Assembly: GCA_041589455.1 (NCBI GenBank)
Contig: JBFHVQ010000004.1
Coordinates: forward strand, 8,726-72,725
Length of the DNA: 64,000 bases
Direction: 5' to 3'
DNA from: SZUA-229 sp041589455
Lineage (GTDB): Bacteria > Pseudomonadota > Gammaproteobacteria > SZUA-229
Of the stretch, positions 43,178 through 51,392 are shown one piece after another (position 1 is the stretch's first letter; each line of letters begins with the position of its first letter). Under the pieces are notes generated by a model. The model worked only from the letters and a program-made list of their open reading frames with translations, was not told where the DNA came from and searched no databases. The translations under genes and the position numbers were made by a program.

Positions 43178-43594
43178 ATGAAAGTCAGGGTTAAATGGTT
43201 GGATCATATGTCCTTCGTCGGTGAAACCGAGAGTGGGCACTCGGTTGTAATGGATGGGGCACCGGATGCGGGTGGCAGAAATCTGGCAGCCAGGCCAATG
43301 GAAATGGTACTCGTAGGCATGGGTGGCTGCACCGCATTTGATGTGGTCATGATCTTGCAGAAGTCACGACAGCCAATTGACGATTGCATCGTCGAGATTA
43401 CAGCCGAGCGCGCTGAAGAAATACCGAAGGTATTTACCAAAATCCATGCACATTATATTGTTAAAGGTACTGGGTTGAGTGAAAAACAGGTTGAAAAAGC
43501 GGTTAATCTGACGGCAGAAAAATACTGTTCAGTGTCGATTATGCTGGCAGCAAGTGCAGAAGTAACTCACGATTTTGAAATAGTCGAAGACTAA
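43178..43594 (+). CDS. OsmC family protein
   Basis: OsmC/Ohr proteins reduce peroxides with a cysteine pair. The 138-residue protein starts MKVRVKWLDHMSFVGETESG, has an upstream VGMGGCTAFDVVMIL (Cys at about 53) and a second cysteine in EKYCSVSIML. The layout is of the YhfA-like branch that sits next to crp in gammaproteobacteria. ATG at 43178 is preceded by AGGTGA; a GTG at 43169 is less likely. It is divergent from crp. Peroxidase activity is inferred from the family. Confidence 0.92.
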   Translation: MKVRVKWLDHMSFVGETESGHSVVMDGAPDAGGRNLAARPMEMVLVGMGGCTAFDVVMILQKSRQPIDDCIVEITAERAEEIPKVFTKIHAHYIVKGTGLSEKQVEKAVNLTAEKYCSVSIMLAASAEVTHDFEIVED

Positions 43595-43616
43595 TATTAT
43601 AAAGACGAAATAAGTA

Positions 43617-45278
43617 ATGACAAATAATGCGACTCAGGATGCTTTCAATAGCCTGCTGGAAAATCACTATAGTGCTTGGTTTCGCTATCATCCAGAAAAA
43701 GCGGTTCATGCGGGAGTCAATGGATATGAAGAGCAATTAACGCCGTTCAGTGAAGAAGATATTGGTGCGCTGGTTTCCCTTAACCAGAAAACTATATCTG
43801 CACTGGAGGAGCTGGAAGTTAATCAACTAACAATCTCGCAGCAGCTGGATTTTACCATTTTATATAATGCAGTAAATATTGAGCTGCACCAGCTTCTTGA
43901 GGCCGACTGGCGCTACCTGAAGCCGCAAAATTATTTACCGACTGATGCCATGCACCAGCTAATCATACGCCCTGTAGATAATTTACATGCTGCGCTCAAA
44001 CATCGTTTACAACAGGTACCTGAATATCTGCGTGCTTCCAGAAATTATCTTAATCAGCAGCCTCAGGATATTCCTCTAGAGTGGGTGGAAGATGCAATTC
44101 AGGGAGCGAACTCTGGGGCTGCTTATATTCGTAGTCTAAGTAGTCACCCTGAAGTCGTTAAAAAGTTTCAAAACCCAGCCAGGTTGCAAATTGTTTGTGA
44201 AGATGCAGCATTGTCATTAACCGATTTTTCAAAGTTTCTTTCTGATAATATTTTGCCCAAAGCAGCAGGGCATTTCGGTTGCGGTGAAGCGCATTTTAAT
44301 CGTTTGTTAAGGGACTGGCATGCACTTGAAATAGATGTTCATCAGTTACATCGCTTTGGTGAAAAATTATTTAGAGAAACCAAACAGCAGTTACTCGAAC
44401 TTTGTGAGGTTATGGGTTCGAATGATGATATTGAGTCACAACTGGCGATAATCAGGGAGCAGCACCCAGCTTATGATAATGACCAGTTGATGGTGATTTA
44501 TCGTGACAGAATGAAAGCGGCCTATGAATTTGTCTTGCAGAATAATCTGGTTACGGTGCCACCATCTGAACCATTAAAGGTTGTGAAAACGCCGGTGTTT
44601 TTACAGCATGAAATTCCTTTTGCGGCATATGAAGAGCCTTCTTATAAAGATGAAAATCAGCAGGGTTACTATTATGTTACACCGGTACCCTCTGAGGGGC
44701 ACCTGCTGGAACATAACTGGACTTCAATTGATCTAACCTGTGTTCATGAAGCCTATCCCGGGCATCATCTACAGTTTGTGACGGCCAATAAGAATCCGCA
44801 AAACAGTTTACCTAAAATGCTCAATGCTTCAGCTACCTTTTATGAAGGCTGGGCATTGTACTGTGAAGACCTGATGCAGGAACAGGGTTTTCTGGATAAG
44901 CCTGAACACCAGTTTATTATGCTGCGTGATCGTTTGTGGCGGGCCATGAGAGTCATGCTGGATGTTGAGCTGCATACAGAAGGCTTAACCTTCGATGAGG
45001 CTGCGCAGCGTATGTGTGATGAGCTCGGTTTTTCGATTGATCAGGCAAAAGCTGATTTAAACTGGTATTCACAGTCACCAACAGTGCCAATGGGTTACGC
45101 CACAGGTTGGGCATTAATCAGGGCGCTTCGAGATGAAGAGTCGAAAAAGCCAGACTTTGATCTTAAGGCATTCCATGATCGTTTATTATCCGTTGGCTCC
45201 TGTGCCTTGCCGTTGGTTATTAAATATGAGTTTGGAGAGGAAGTCTGGCAGCGAATTAAATCAAAAGTTTTTGAGTAA
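43617..45278 (+). CDS. DUF885 family protein, probable zinc peptidase-like
   Basis: The 553-residue protein belongs to the large DUF885 family. A metallopeptidase-like HEAYPGHHLQF lies at about residue 378, followed by ATFYEGWALYCEDLM, whose Glu could be the third zinc ligand; the C-terminus reads GYATGWALIRALRDEE. No signal peptide is seen at the N-terminus, unlike many relatives that are lipoproteins. Family members are thought to be carboxypeptidase-like but are hardly studied. It follows osmC by 22 bases on the same strand. Confidence 0.88.
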   Translation: MTNNATQDAFNSLLENHYSAWFRYHPEKAVHAGVNGYEEQLTPFSEEDIGALVSLNQKTISALEELEVNQLTISQQLDFTILYNAVNIELHQLLEADWRYLKPQNYLPTDAMHQLIIRPVDNLHAALKHRLQQVPEYLRASRNYLNQQPQDIPLEWVEDAIQGANSGAAYIRSLSSHPEVVKKFQNPARLQIVCEDAALSLTDFSKFLSDNILPKAAGHFGCGEAHFNRLLRDWHALEIDVHQLHRFGEKLFRETKQQLLELCEVMGSNDDIESQLAIIREQHPAYDNDQLMVIYRDRMKAAYEFVLQNNLVTVPPSEPLKVVKTPVFLQHEIPFAAYEEPSYKDENQQGYYYVTPVPSEGHLLEHNWTSIDLTCVHEAYPGHHLQFVTANKNPQNSLPKMLNASATFYEGWALYCEDLMQEQGFLDKPEHQFIMLRDRLWRAMRVMLDVELHTEGLTFDEAAQRMCDELGFSIDQAKADLNWYSQSPTVPMGYATGWALIRALRDEESKKPDFDLKAFHDRLLSVGSCALPLVIKYEFGEEVWQRIKSKVFE

Positions 45279-45406
45279 GCTATAGTTGGCTTGATTAGCT
45301 TCATCGTTATTGTATTGTTCGAATATTCTTTTCTCTGGTTGTTGTAATAGCGATTGTGCTGTTACATCAATCAGCAATCCCTGTGTTATCTAAAGTCATT
45401 ACACAG

Positions 45407-45435
45407 CTGTCATTGTTCTGTAATGATCTGTTCAT
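45407..45435 (+). promoter_or_regulatory. Candidate Pho box upstream of the porin
   Basis: Three repeats resembling the PhoB half-site CTGTCAT stand in a row: CTGTCAT at 45407-45413, CTGTAAT at 45418-45424 and CTGTTCAT at 45428-45435. The first two are 11 bases apart, the exact spacing of a Pho box, with a T-rich spacer. The site is about 110 bases before the porin start codon. It suggests induction by phosphate starvation, as with PhoE or OprP porins. Confidence 0.6.
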
Positions 45436-45542
45436 GATTTCGACATTTTTCGTGAATAAATCTGTAATAAACAGATGTTAATGTTCTGCGCATTCAAAAT
45501 TTATGCAAACCCCTTTTTGATTATTTACAGGAATATTAGTTC

Positions 45543-46530
45543 ATGAAATCGTTCACAAAAAAAACAACTCTGATTACACTGGCTGCTACAGTGGCTGTAC
45601 CTGGTGTTGCTGCAGCTGAGGCAACTCTGTTTGGTAAGGCGCATCTGTCATTTGGTTTCGTTTCACAGGATGATGGTATCGCAAACACAACTTCAAACTC
45701 TGTAACATCGCACGCTTCACGCGTCGGCATTAAAGGTAAGATCGACACAGATGGTGATACGAAAGTGATCTATCGATTCGTATGGCAGGTGGATATGTCA
45801 GATAAGGCAAAAGCATCTGATGATAATCTTAAATCTCGTGAGCAGTATGTTGGTCTTAAAGGTGACTGGGGTCAGCTACGAATTGGTCGTGACGATTCGC
45901 CATATAAAAAAAGCGGGAAAGAAAAATGTTGAGCACCTGAGCGACACCTGGGCAGACTTCAATAACATCATCGATAAAGGTCAGGATACGCGTAACGACG
46001 ACTCTGTGAGTTACTGGGGTAAGATTGGTCCAGGTAAACTGGCTATCCAGTATGCGGCAGGTGATGACAAAGCAGTTGCTGAAAATGCCGGTGAATCTTT
46101 AAGTCTGGCTTACGATGTAAAAATGGGTGCCATTGGTTTTGCCATTGCGCATCAGAATATTGAAAAATCAGCTACCAATGATGAAACCGGTTTAAAGTTG
46201 TCTTTTGGTTACAAGATGGGATCAACAAAACTGGGTCTGATGTGCGAGATAGTTGAAGATGATGATAAAACAGTTGATGATAATAATACTTACTTCAGTG
46301 TTAAGCATGGTTTAAGTAAAACAGATAGCATCGTATTTGCATATGGTGTTAAGGATCAGGATCTGACAGATGACGCGACGATGACGGCACTGGCTTACCA
46401 GCATATGATGAGCAAGAAAGTAACCACTTATGTATTGTGGGCTGACGGTGCTGATAATGGCCTGAAAGATGCGTCGAAACTGAATGGTGATGCTTCAGCA
46501 TTAGTGGCAGGTATATCTGCCAAGTTCTAA
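45543..46530 (+). pseudogene. Gram-negative porin, frameshifted at an A7 tract
   Basis: The first frame (45543-45932) has a signal peptide (MKSFTKKTTLITLAATVAVP, cut near VAAAE) and porin strands such as ATLFGKAHLSFGF, RVGIKGKID and REQYVGLKGDWGQLRIGRDDSPYKK, then stops at TGA. The second frame carries on the same protein from just after the A7 tract (LSDTWADFNNII, VSYWGKIGPGKLAIQYAAGD) to the C-terminal Phe of AGISAKF. Removing one A from the seven at 45906-45912 joins the two into a normal porin of about 328 residues. The cause may be a sequencing error, phase variation, or transcription slippage. A Pho box lies upstream. Confidence 0.85.
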
Positions 46531-46632
46531 AGCGCTTCACTAGTGAGCTGAAATCAGGAGGCCGCTGTGTCTCCTGATGGCATTATAACCATAATAATAT
46601 TTAGATTCCTACAGATTGTGGTTATCTGCCTT

Positions 46633-46664
46633 GCACCTGATTCTTCAGGTGCCTGTTTGCTCTT
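46633..46664 (+). terminator. Possible terminator after the porin
   Basis: A perfect 8-bp stem (GCACCTGA / TCAGGTGC, 46633-46652) with a TTCT loop is followed by a moderately U-rich CTGTTTGCTCTT. A second hairpin without U-tract, ATCAGGAG / CTCCTGAT, lies before it at 46553-46578. Either could end the porin transcript. Confidence 0.5.
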
Positions 46665-46745
46665 GGGAAAGCAAATAATCCAGGGTGCATTTTGAATTTC
46701 ATATCGTTAGAATGTATCGAATAATTCAGCGCAGGCGGTTATTCC

Positions 46746-47204
46746 ATGCTTAAAAAAATTCAACTATTTTTTGAATCACACTTTTCTATGACAGAGACAT
46801 CGACAGCTGATATTTCTCACCAGCTCAATCTTGCAGCGGCCGCATTACTGGTGGAAATGACCTTGCAGGATGACCAGGTAGATACAGCAGAAACGCAGGC
46901 AGTGAAAGCGGCGTTAAACTCGGTGTTGGGTCTGTCGGTTGATGAGGCTAATGAACTGTATGAGTTGGCAGAAGAGGAAAAACACAAGGCAACAGATTAC
47001 CATCAGTTTACCAAACTGATTGCTGAGCATTATAGCCAACCGCAAAAAATACAATTGATTGAATCACTATGGCGCATAGCCTATGCAGATAATGTGCTGG
47101 ATAGTTACGAAGAGCATATGGTGCGTCGTATCTGTGACCTGATCTATGTGCCTCATAAGGAATTTATACAGGCCAAGCACCGGGTTCAGGAAGAGAACAG
47201 CTAA
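46746..47204 (+). CDS. TerB-like (tellurite-resistance family) protein
   Basis: The 152-residue helical protein matches the TerB/DjlA-type domain: LNLAAAALLVEMTLQDDQVDTAE with acidic metal-binding residues near 36-46, and the second-half repeat LIESLWRIAYADNVLDSYEEHMVRRICDLIYV. Such domains bind divalent metals and occur in stress-response complexes; single-gene forms are common and of unknown role. No other ter gene is adjacent. No signal peptide is present. Confidence 0.85.
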   Translation: MLKKIQLFFESHFSMTETSTADISHQLNLAAAALLVEMTLQDDQVDTAETQAVKAALNSVLGLSVDEANELYELAEEEKHKATDYHQFTKLIAEHYSQPQKIQLIESLWRIAYADNVLDSYEEHMVRRICDLIYVPHKEFIQAKHRVQEENS

Positions 47205-47411
47205 AGGTGGCATTATCCACTAATGCACGAAAATTAACGTAAATAGTCTGATAGAGGCTACTCGGGATGTTGGGTATAAAACGCCAGATATTCTCAGTAG
47301 GCTTTCAACACTGTATGGATTGCAGGGTTACTACTCATACATAAAAAAAATGTGTTTATTCGGGGTCATTTACGGACTACTGCTTGTGCTTTTGTTTGTT
47401 GTAGGCAGAAT

Positions 47412-47446
47412 AAAAAAAGCCACCCCAAAATGGAGTGGCTTTTTAA
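47412..47446 (-). terminator. Bidirectional terminator between terB and the small protein
   Basis: A 9-bp stem (AAAAGCCAC at 47415-47423, GTGGCTTTT at 47435-47443) with further possible pairing inside has A/T runs on both flanks. It lies 34 bases past the stop codon of the leftward small gene at 47480 and can also stop rightward transcripts. Confidence 0.8.
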
Positions 47447-47479
47447 ATTCACGGGGAGGTGAATTCTTTAACTAAGCGA

Positions 47480-47677
47480 TTAACGTAAAATCGATTGCTT
47501 AGTTTCACGATTGGCATCCCAGGCAGCATGTACCTGATCAATCGCATTTTTAATGTGAGTTTCAGTGATCTGCACAACGTCACCGTTGTCATCAACAATC
47601 ATACCGCCCTTAAAGCCGGTTTGTGTGATGGCGTACGCGTACTTGCCGCAGTCCTGATCTTTAGCTGAGTTAGACAT
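47480..47677 (-). CDS. Small conserved-looking protein of unknown function, 65 residues
   Basis: The frame starts with ATG at 47677, has an AGGAAAT-like ribosome-binding site, and is followed by a strong terminator, so it is likely a real gene. The protein is soluble and mixed (CGKYAYAITQTGFKGGMIVD, then NGDVVQITETHIKNAIDQVH, WDANRETKQSILR) with a single cysteine. It may be a small alpha/beta fold. No family was recognised. Confidence 0.7.
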   Translation of the reverse strand: MSNSAKDQDCGKYAYAITQTGFKGGMIVDDNGDVVQITETHIKNAIDQVHAAWDANRETKQSILR

Positions 47678-48037
47678 ATTTATATTTCCTGAAAAAAGTA
47701 AAAAATTCTGTATTTCTAAGCACCCTTTTTCGTTTTAATTTTATGGATGTTTACAGATATAGAATTTTCCATGGATAGACTCAATTTGATCTATCTCAAT
47801 GGTGCGCGGATTATATAGTATGTTTATGACGGAATTAAACCCCTGGATGCATGAATTTGTGAATAAATTCAGCTTATTTTAGAGATTTATAATGCAGTCT
47901 CGGTATGCTGCTTGCAAGCAGTTGATTTTAAATGGAATAATAGGCCTGTCATGGGTTGCTGAAAAAGCCCCGCTAATCAGTTAATTTTTGGGTAGTGGGC
48001 CTAATGAATGCTCATTAGGCCTGATAGAGAGGATAAG
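47678..48037. other. Intergenic region with a strong hairpin before the hydrolase
   Basis: This 360-base gap lies between divergent genes. A perfect 10-bp stem (GGCCTAATGA at 47998-48007, TCATTAGGCC at 48012-48021) with an ATGC loop sits 17 bases before the hydrolase start codon, just before its ribosome-binding site. It has no U-tract. The rest is AT-rich, with no coding frame seen. Confidence 0.55.
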
Positions 48038-48814
48038 ATGGCAGAAAAGCAGAAGGTTGAACGTCGTAATCTGGCCTTTAAGGGCTATATGGGGAATCAG
48101 CTGGCTGCCAGTCTGGACTACCCGACAGCTCGGGAGCCCCAGTGTTATGCCATTATGTGTCATTGTTTTACCTGTACCCGACAGACCTTGACCACCGCAC
48201 GGGTAAGCCGAGGACTGGCAGAAGCTGGTATTGCGGTATTGCGCTTTGATTTTAGTGGCCTGGGTGAGAGTGGCGGCGATTTCGCAGAAACGCACTTTCG
48301 AAGCATGCTGGCAGATATTCAGGCAGCAGCGGAGCTATTGCAGCAATACTATCAGCCGGTAAGTGTCTTGCTGGGCCACAGTATGGGGGGGACAGCTTGT
48401 CTGGCGGCCTCACAGTTGCCTGAACAGTGTTTTTCGCAGCTTGACAAGCTGGTGACGCTGGCGTCCCCAGCAACCCCTGATCACGTCTTGCGTCACTTTG
48501 GCCTGGCTATGCCCCAGTTAGAACAGGGGCAATCATCATTTATTTCTGTTGCCGGTAAGGATTACCCGGTAAAGCCCGCATTGGTAGAGGATGTGCGTTC
48601 TTTTGATATGCAACAGCAAATGGCGAATTGTGAGCTGCCCATTATGGCCGTGCGGGCGGGACATGATGACATGGTGGGAGCTGAGCAGGCAGATCATATT
48701 CTGCAATATACCCAGGGGGAGCAGCAACTCTGTGAAATTGCAGAAGCTGACCATCTGTTTAGTGAGCGTAAACACACCCAACAGCTAATAGAAAAAATAG
48801 TGAACTGGTTATAG
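48038..48814 (+). CDS. Alpha/beta hydrolase (OsmC-fusion-type)
   Basis: The 258-residue protein has the nucleophile elbow GHSMGG (Ser at about 119), a preceding HCFTCTRQTLTTARVSRGLAE and VLRFDFSGLGESGGDF, and a C-terminal ADHLF His. The HCFTC and RFDFxGLGxSxGxF text is typical of hydrolases that in other bacteria are fused to a C-terminal OsmC domain. Here it stands alone. ATG at 48038 has GAGAGGA upstream; the in-frame ATG at 48008 lies inside a hairpin. The substrate is unknown. Confidence 0.87.
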   Translation: MAEKQKVERRNLAFKGYMGNQLAASLDYPTAREPQCYAIMCHCFTCTRQTLTTARVSRGLAEAGIAVLRFDFSGLGESGGDFAETHFRSMLADIQAAAELLQQYYQPVSVLLGHSMGGTACLAASQLPEQCFSQLDKLVTLASPATPDHVLRHFGLAMPQLEQGQSSFISVAGKDYPVKPALVEDVRSFDMQQQMANCELPIMAVRAGHDDMVGAEQADHILQYTQGEQQLCEIAEADHLFSERKHTQQLIEKIVNWL

Positions 48815-48917
48815 CAAAAAAGGCTTTAATGCCATCAGGTTAATAAAATTGTTATTCCTGTCTATACTCCTATTAAATTGAGTAGTACGGGCCGCTAACT
48901 GTTTTGGGAAAAATACA

Positions 48918-49775
48918 ATGGTAGAAGTAAAAAGCTTTTTTGATGAACAGACCTTTACACTGACACATCTGGTGTACGATCCACAATCAAAAGATGCGGT
49001 GGTGTTCGATCCTGTGCTGGATCTGGATACGATTGGTTGGCGAACCCAGACTAAAAATCTGCAAACACTGGACGGCTTTATCGAAGAGCATCAGTTAAAA
49101 CTGCAGTATGTGCTTGATACACATATTCATGCAGATCATCTCACAGGTATGCAGCACCTTAAAGAAAAATATAAAGTACCTCTGGTGATTAATCAGGCAA
49201 TCAAGGTGGTGCAATCCACCTTTAAAGAAGTGTTTAATTTTGCCGAAGACTTCGATACATCCGGCTCAGATTTTGATGTGCTGGTAAAAGATGGTGATAC
49301 ATTAACTGCTGGAACGCTTACGATTGAAGTGCTTCATACGCCTGGGCATACACCCGCCTGTACAACCTATAAAATTGACGACAACCTGTTTACAGGAGAT
49401 GCGTTGTTTGTTCCCAGTATCGGCACAGGGCGTTGTGATTTTCCCAAGGGCAGTGCCAGGGATCTTTACCAGTCAGTAACACAAAAACTTTATACTCTGC
49501 CGGATGACACTAAAGTTTATCCGGGGCATGACTATCCGGGGAATAGAGAATTGCAGACTTTTTCTACCATTGGTGAAAGCAAAGCGTCTAATGTGGATTT
49601 GCCTGCTACGCGTAGCGAAGAAGATTACGTTAGTTTTATGGAAACACGGGATGCAAAATTACCCTTACCTCGATTAATTTATCAGGGGGTTCAGGTGAAT
49701 TTAACGGCCGGTAAACTGCCAAAAGAAGAAAGTAATGGTCAGCATTATCTAAAAATCCCGATCTATAACGATTGA
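48918..49775 (+). CDS. MBL-fold hydrolase, ETHE1/Blh-type (possible persulfide dioxygenase)
   Basis: The 285-residue metallo-beta-lactamase-fold protein has THIHADHLTGM (about 70-80), HTPGHTPAC, the LFTGDALFVPSIGTGRCDF segment and VYPGHDY. These fit the ETHE1/Blh branch, whose one-iron enzymes oxidise glutathione persulfide to sulfite. It is longer than ETHE1 (about 240), like the Blh/BlhA group linked with BigR. Given the YeeE/YedE transporter in the same window, sulfide detoxification is plausible but not shown. It stands alone between the hydrolase and the deaminase. Confidence 0.85.
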   Translation: MVEVKSFFDEQTFTLTHLVYDPQSKDAVVFDPVLDLDTIGWRTQTKNLQTLDGFIEEHQLKLQYVLDTHIHADHLTGMQHLKEKYKVPLVINQAIKVVQSTFKEVFNFAEDFDTSGSDFDVLVKDGDTLTAGTLTIEVLHTPGHTPACTTYKIDDNLFTGDALFVPSIGTGRCDFPKGSARDLYQSVTQKLYTLPDDTKVYPGHDYPGNRELQTFSTIGESKASNVDLPATRSEEDYVSFMETRDAKLPLPRLIYQGVQVNLTAGKLPKEESNGQHYLKIPIYND

Positions 49776-49820
49776 TCAATTATCTGGTGATCTGGTTCCC
49801 AGATCACCAGAATCTTATGC

Positions 49821-50297
49821 CTAATATTCTATTTTCTTTGTATTTTTCTGCCAGGCAATAAAGCTGTCAGTCGCCTTTGGGTGCTCGAAATGTAGAGTCT
49901 CTAAAGAGCGTTCATTACTGTCTAATTTAAGTTGTCGCAAAATAAACTGGTCATCAAAACCTGCCTGTGCTGCCTGTTCTGCAGTCGCTGCATAGACCAG
50001 CCTTGGAATACGTGCCCAGTAAATTGCGGAAAGACACATAGGGCAAGGTTCGCAACTCGAGTAAATGGTACAGTCGTGCAGCTGAAAGTCATTTATGTTT
50101 TTACAGGCATTACGAATGGCAACCATTTCCGCATGAGCGGTTGGGTCGCATGAATCGGTCACACGGTTACTTCCTCTGCCAATTACTTCACCATTTTTGA
50201 TAATTATGGCACCAAATGGGCCGCCGTTGTCTGATGTGGAAGAGATAGCTAACTGAATCGCTTGTGATAAAAAAACTTCATCTTCTGACTTTGGCAT
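49821..50297 (-). CDS. Nucleoside/guanine deaminase (cytidine deaminase-like fold)
   Basis: The 158-residue zinc deaminase has the catalytic HAEMVAIRNA (His and Glu) and the zinc-binding PCPMC at SSCEPCPMCLSAIYWARI. GGPFGAIIIKNGEVIGRGSNRV and an acidic aromatic C-terminus (NTKKIEY) resemble Bacillus guanine deaminase GuaD more than tRNA-specific TadA. It likely turns guanine to xanthine in purine salvage; the substrate is inferred. It is convergent with the MBL gene. Confidence 0.85.
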   Translation of the reverse strand: MPKSEDEVFLSQAIQLAISSTSDNGGPFGAIIIKNGEVIGRGSNRVTDSCDPTAHAEMVAIRNACKNINDFQLHDCTIYSSCEPCPMCLSAIYWARIPRLVYAATAEQAAQAGFDDQFILRQLKLDSNERSLETLHFEHPKATDSFIAWQKNTKKIEY

Positions 50298-50492
50298 GAG
50301 TGGCGGCTGTCCTTTATTGAAGTTGCGGTCGTAAATATCAGGTGTAAGAAATGCCTGTTATCGTTTCTAGCTTAAACTGAGGATTATGGTATTGCAATAT
50401 ATGCCGCTGCAGACTGACCAGTTCCATATTATCAAGGGAAGGTTGAGCAGCTTTATATTGTTTTGTAAAAGCCAGCGAGTCCAATTAACCGC

Positions 50493-51386
50493 CTAATGAT
50501 GTGTGCTCGGTGTATCCGGTTTTGAAGAGTCAGAAAATAACTGCTCAACATCGATAGAATCAAAACTATAGTGTGCGTTGCAGAATTCACAGTCTACCTG
50601 AATGGAGCCTTGTTCCTTGATGATGCTTTGTGCTTCCTGTTTGCCCAGTGAAATAATCATCTGTGAAATTCGTTCATTGGAACAGCTGCAGCGAAAACTC
50701 ATCGGTTCTGCTTCAAACAGTCTAACGTCGTCTTCGTGAAACAGTCTATGTAATATCGTTTCAGTAGATAATGAAAGTAGCTCTTCTTTGCTTAAGGTGG
50801 CAGCCAGTTGTTCGGCATGTTCCCAGTCGTTATGCTCTTCAAAGAGCTGCGCGTTTTTTTCTTCTTCTGAAGCGGGTAGTTCCTGCAGTAAAAAACCAAC
50901 GCAGAGTGAATCATTGGAGGCGAGCCAGAGGCGTGTATTTAACTGTTCGGATTGTTTAAAGTAATTTTCAATCGCATCCTTAATATGCTCGCCCTGTAAT
51001 GCGATGATGCCCTGGTAGGGCTCTCCTTCAGGTGGTTCGATCGTCATTACCATTTGTCCATTACCGAAGATGGTCTGTAAGTTTTCTGCGGGCACCTCGT
51101 TATTCCAGCGAGCCAGCCCACGTAAGGTGCCATCAGATGTGGCCTGAACCACTAGCAGGTGTAATGGACCGTCGCCACGAATTTGTAAAATTAGCGAGCC
51201 TTCATATTTAATGGTGGCTGACAGCAGGGCGCAGGCGGCAAACGCTTCACCCAGAATCGATTTTACATTTTCGGGGTATTCGTAACGCTCCAGTACGGCT
51301 TGCCAGGTTGCGGAGAGGTGAACCATTTCGCCTCTAACGCGGGTTTTATCGATAATGAATCGATGCAATAAATCATTATCAGCCAT
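50493..51386 (-). CDS. hslO: Redox-regulated chaperone Hsp33
   Basis: Hsp33 is a holdase switched on by oxidation of a zinc-binding cysteine cluster. The 297-residue protein has LHRFIIDKTRVRGEMVHLSATW at the start and the C-terminal switch cysteines in SFRCSCSNERI (CxC) and VDCEFCNAHY (CxxC), with the normal 27-34-residue spacing. The ATG at 51386 is used; a TTG two codons earlier is possible. It lies just after gatB on the same strand and may be co-transcribed with it. Confidence 0.96.
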   Translation of the reverse strand: MADNDLLHRFIIDKTRVRGEMVHLSATWQAVLERYEYPENVKSILGEAFAACALLSATIKYEGSLILQIRGDGPLHLLVVQATSDGTLRGLARWNNEVPAENLQTIFGNGQMVMTIEPPEGEPYQGIIALQGEHIKDAIENYFKQSEQLNTRLWLASNDSLCVGFLLQELPASEEEKNAQLFEEHNDWEHAEQLAATLSKEELLSLSTETILHRLFHEDDVRLFEAEPMSFRCSCSNERISQMIISLGKQEAQSIIKEQGSIQVDCEFCNAHYSFDSIDVEQLFSDSSKPDTPSTHH

Positions 51387-51392
51387 GCTCAA

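Noticed and set aside
45906..45913. Programmed -1 frameshift (dnaX-like A AAA AAG) in the porin gene
   Set aside because: The downstream porin frame needs a +1 shift (or loss of one A), not -1, so a dnaX-type slip would not give porin. Slippage in transcription or phase variation remains possible.
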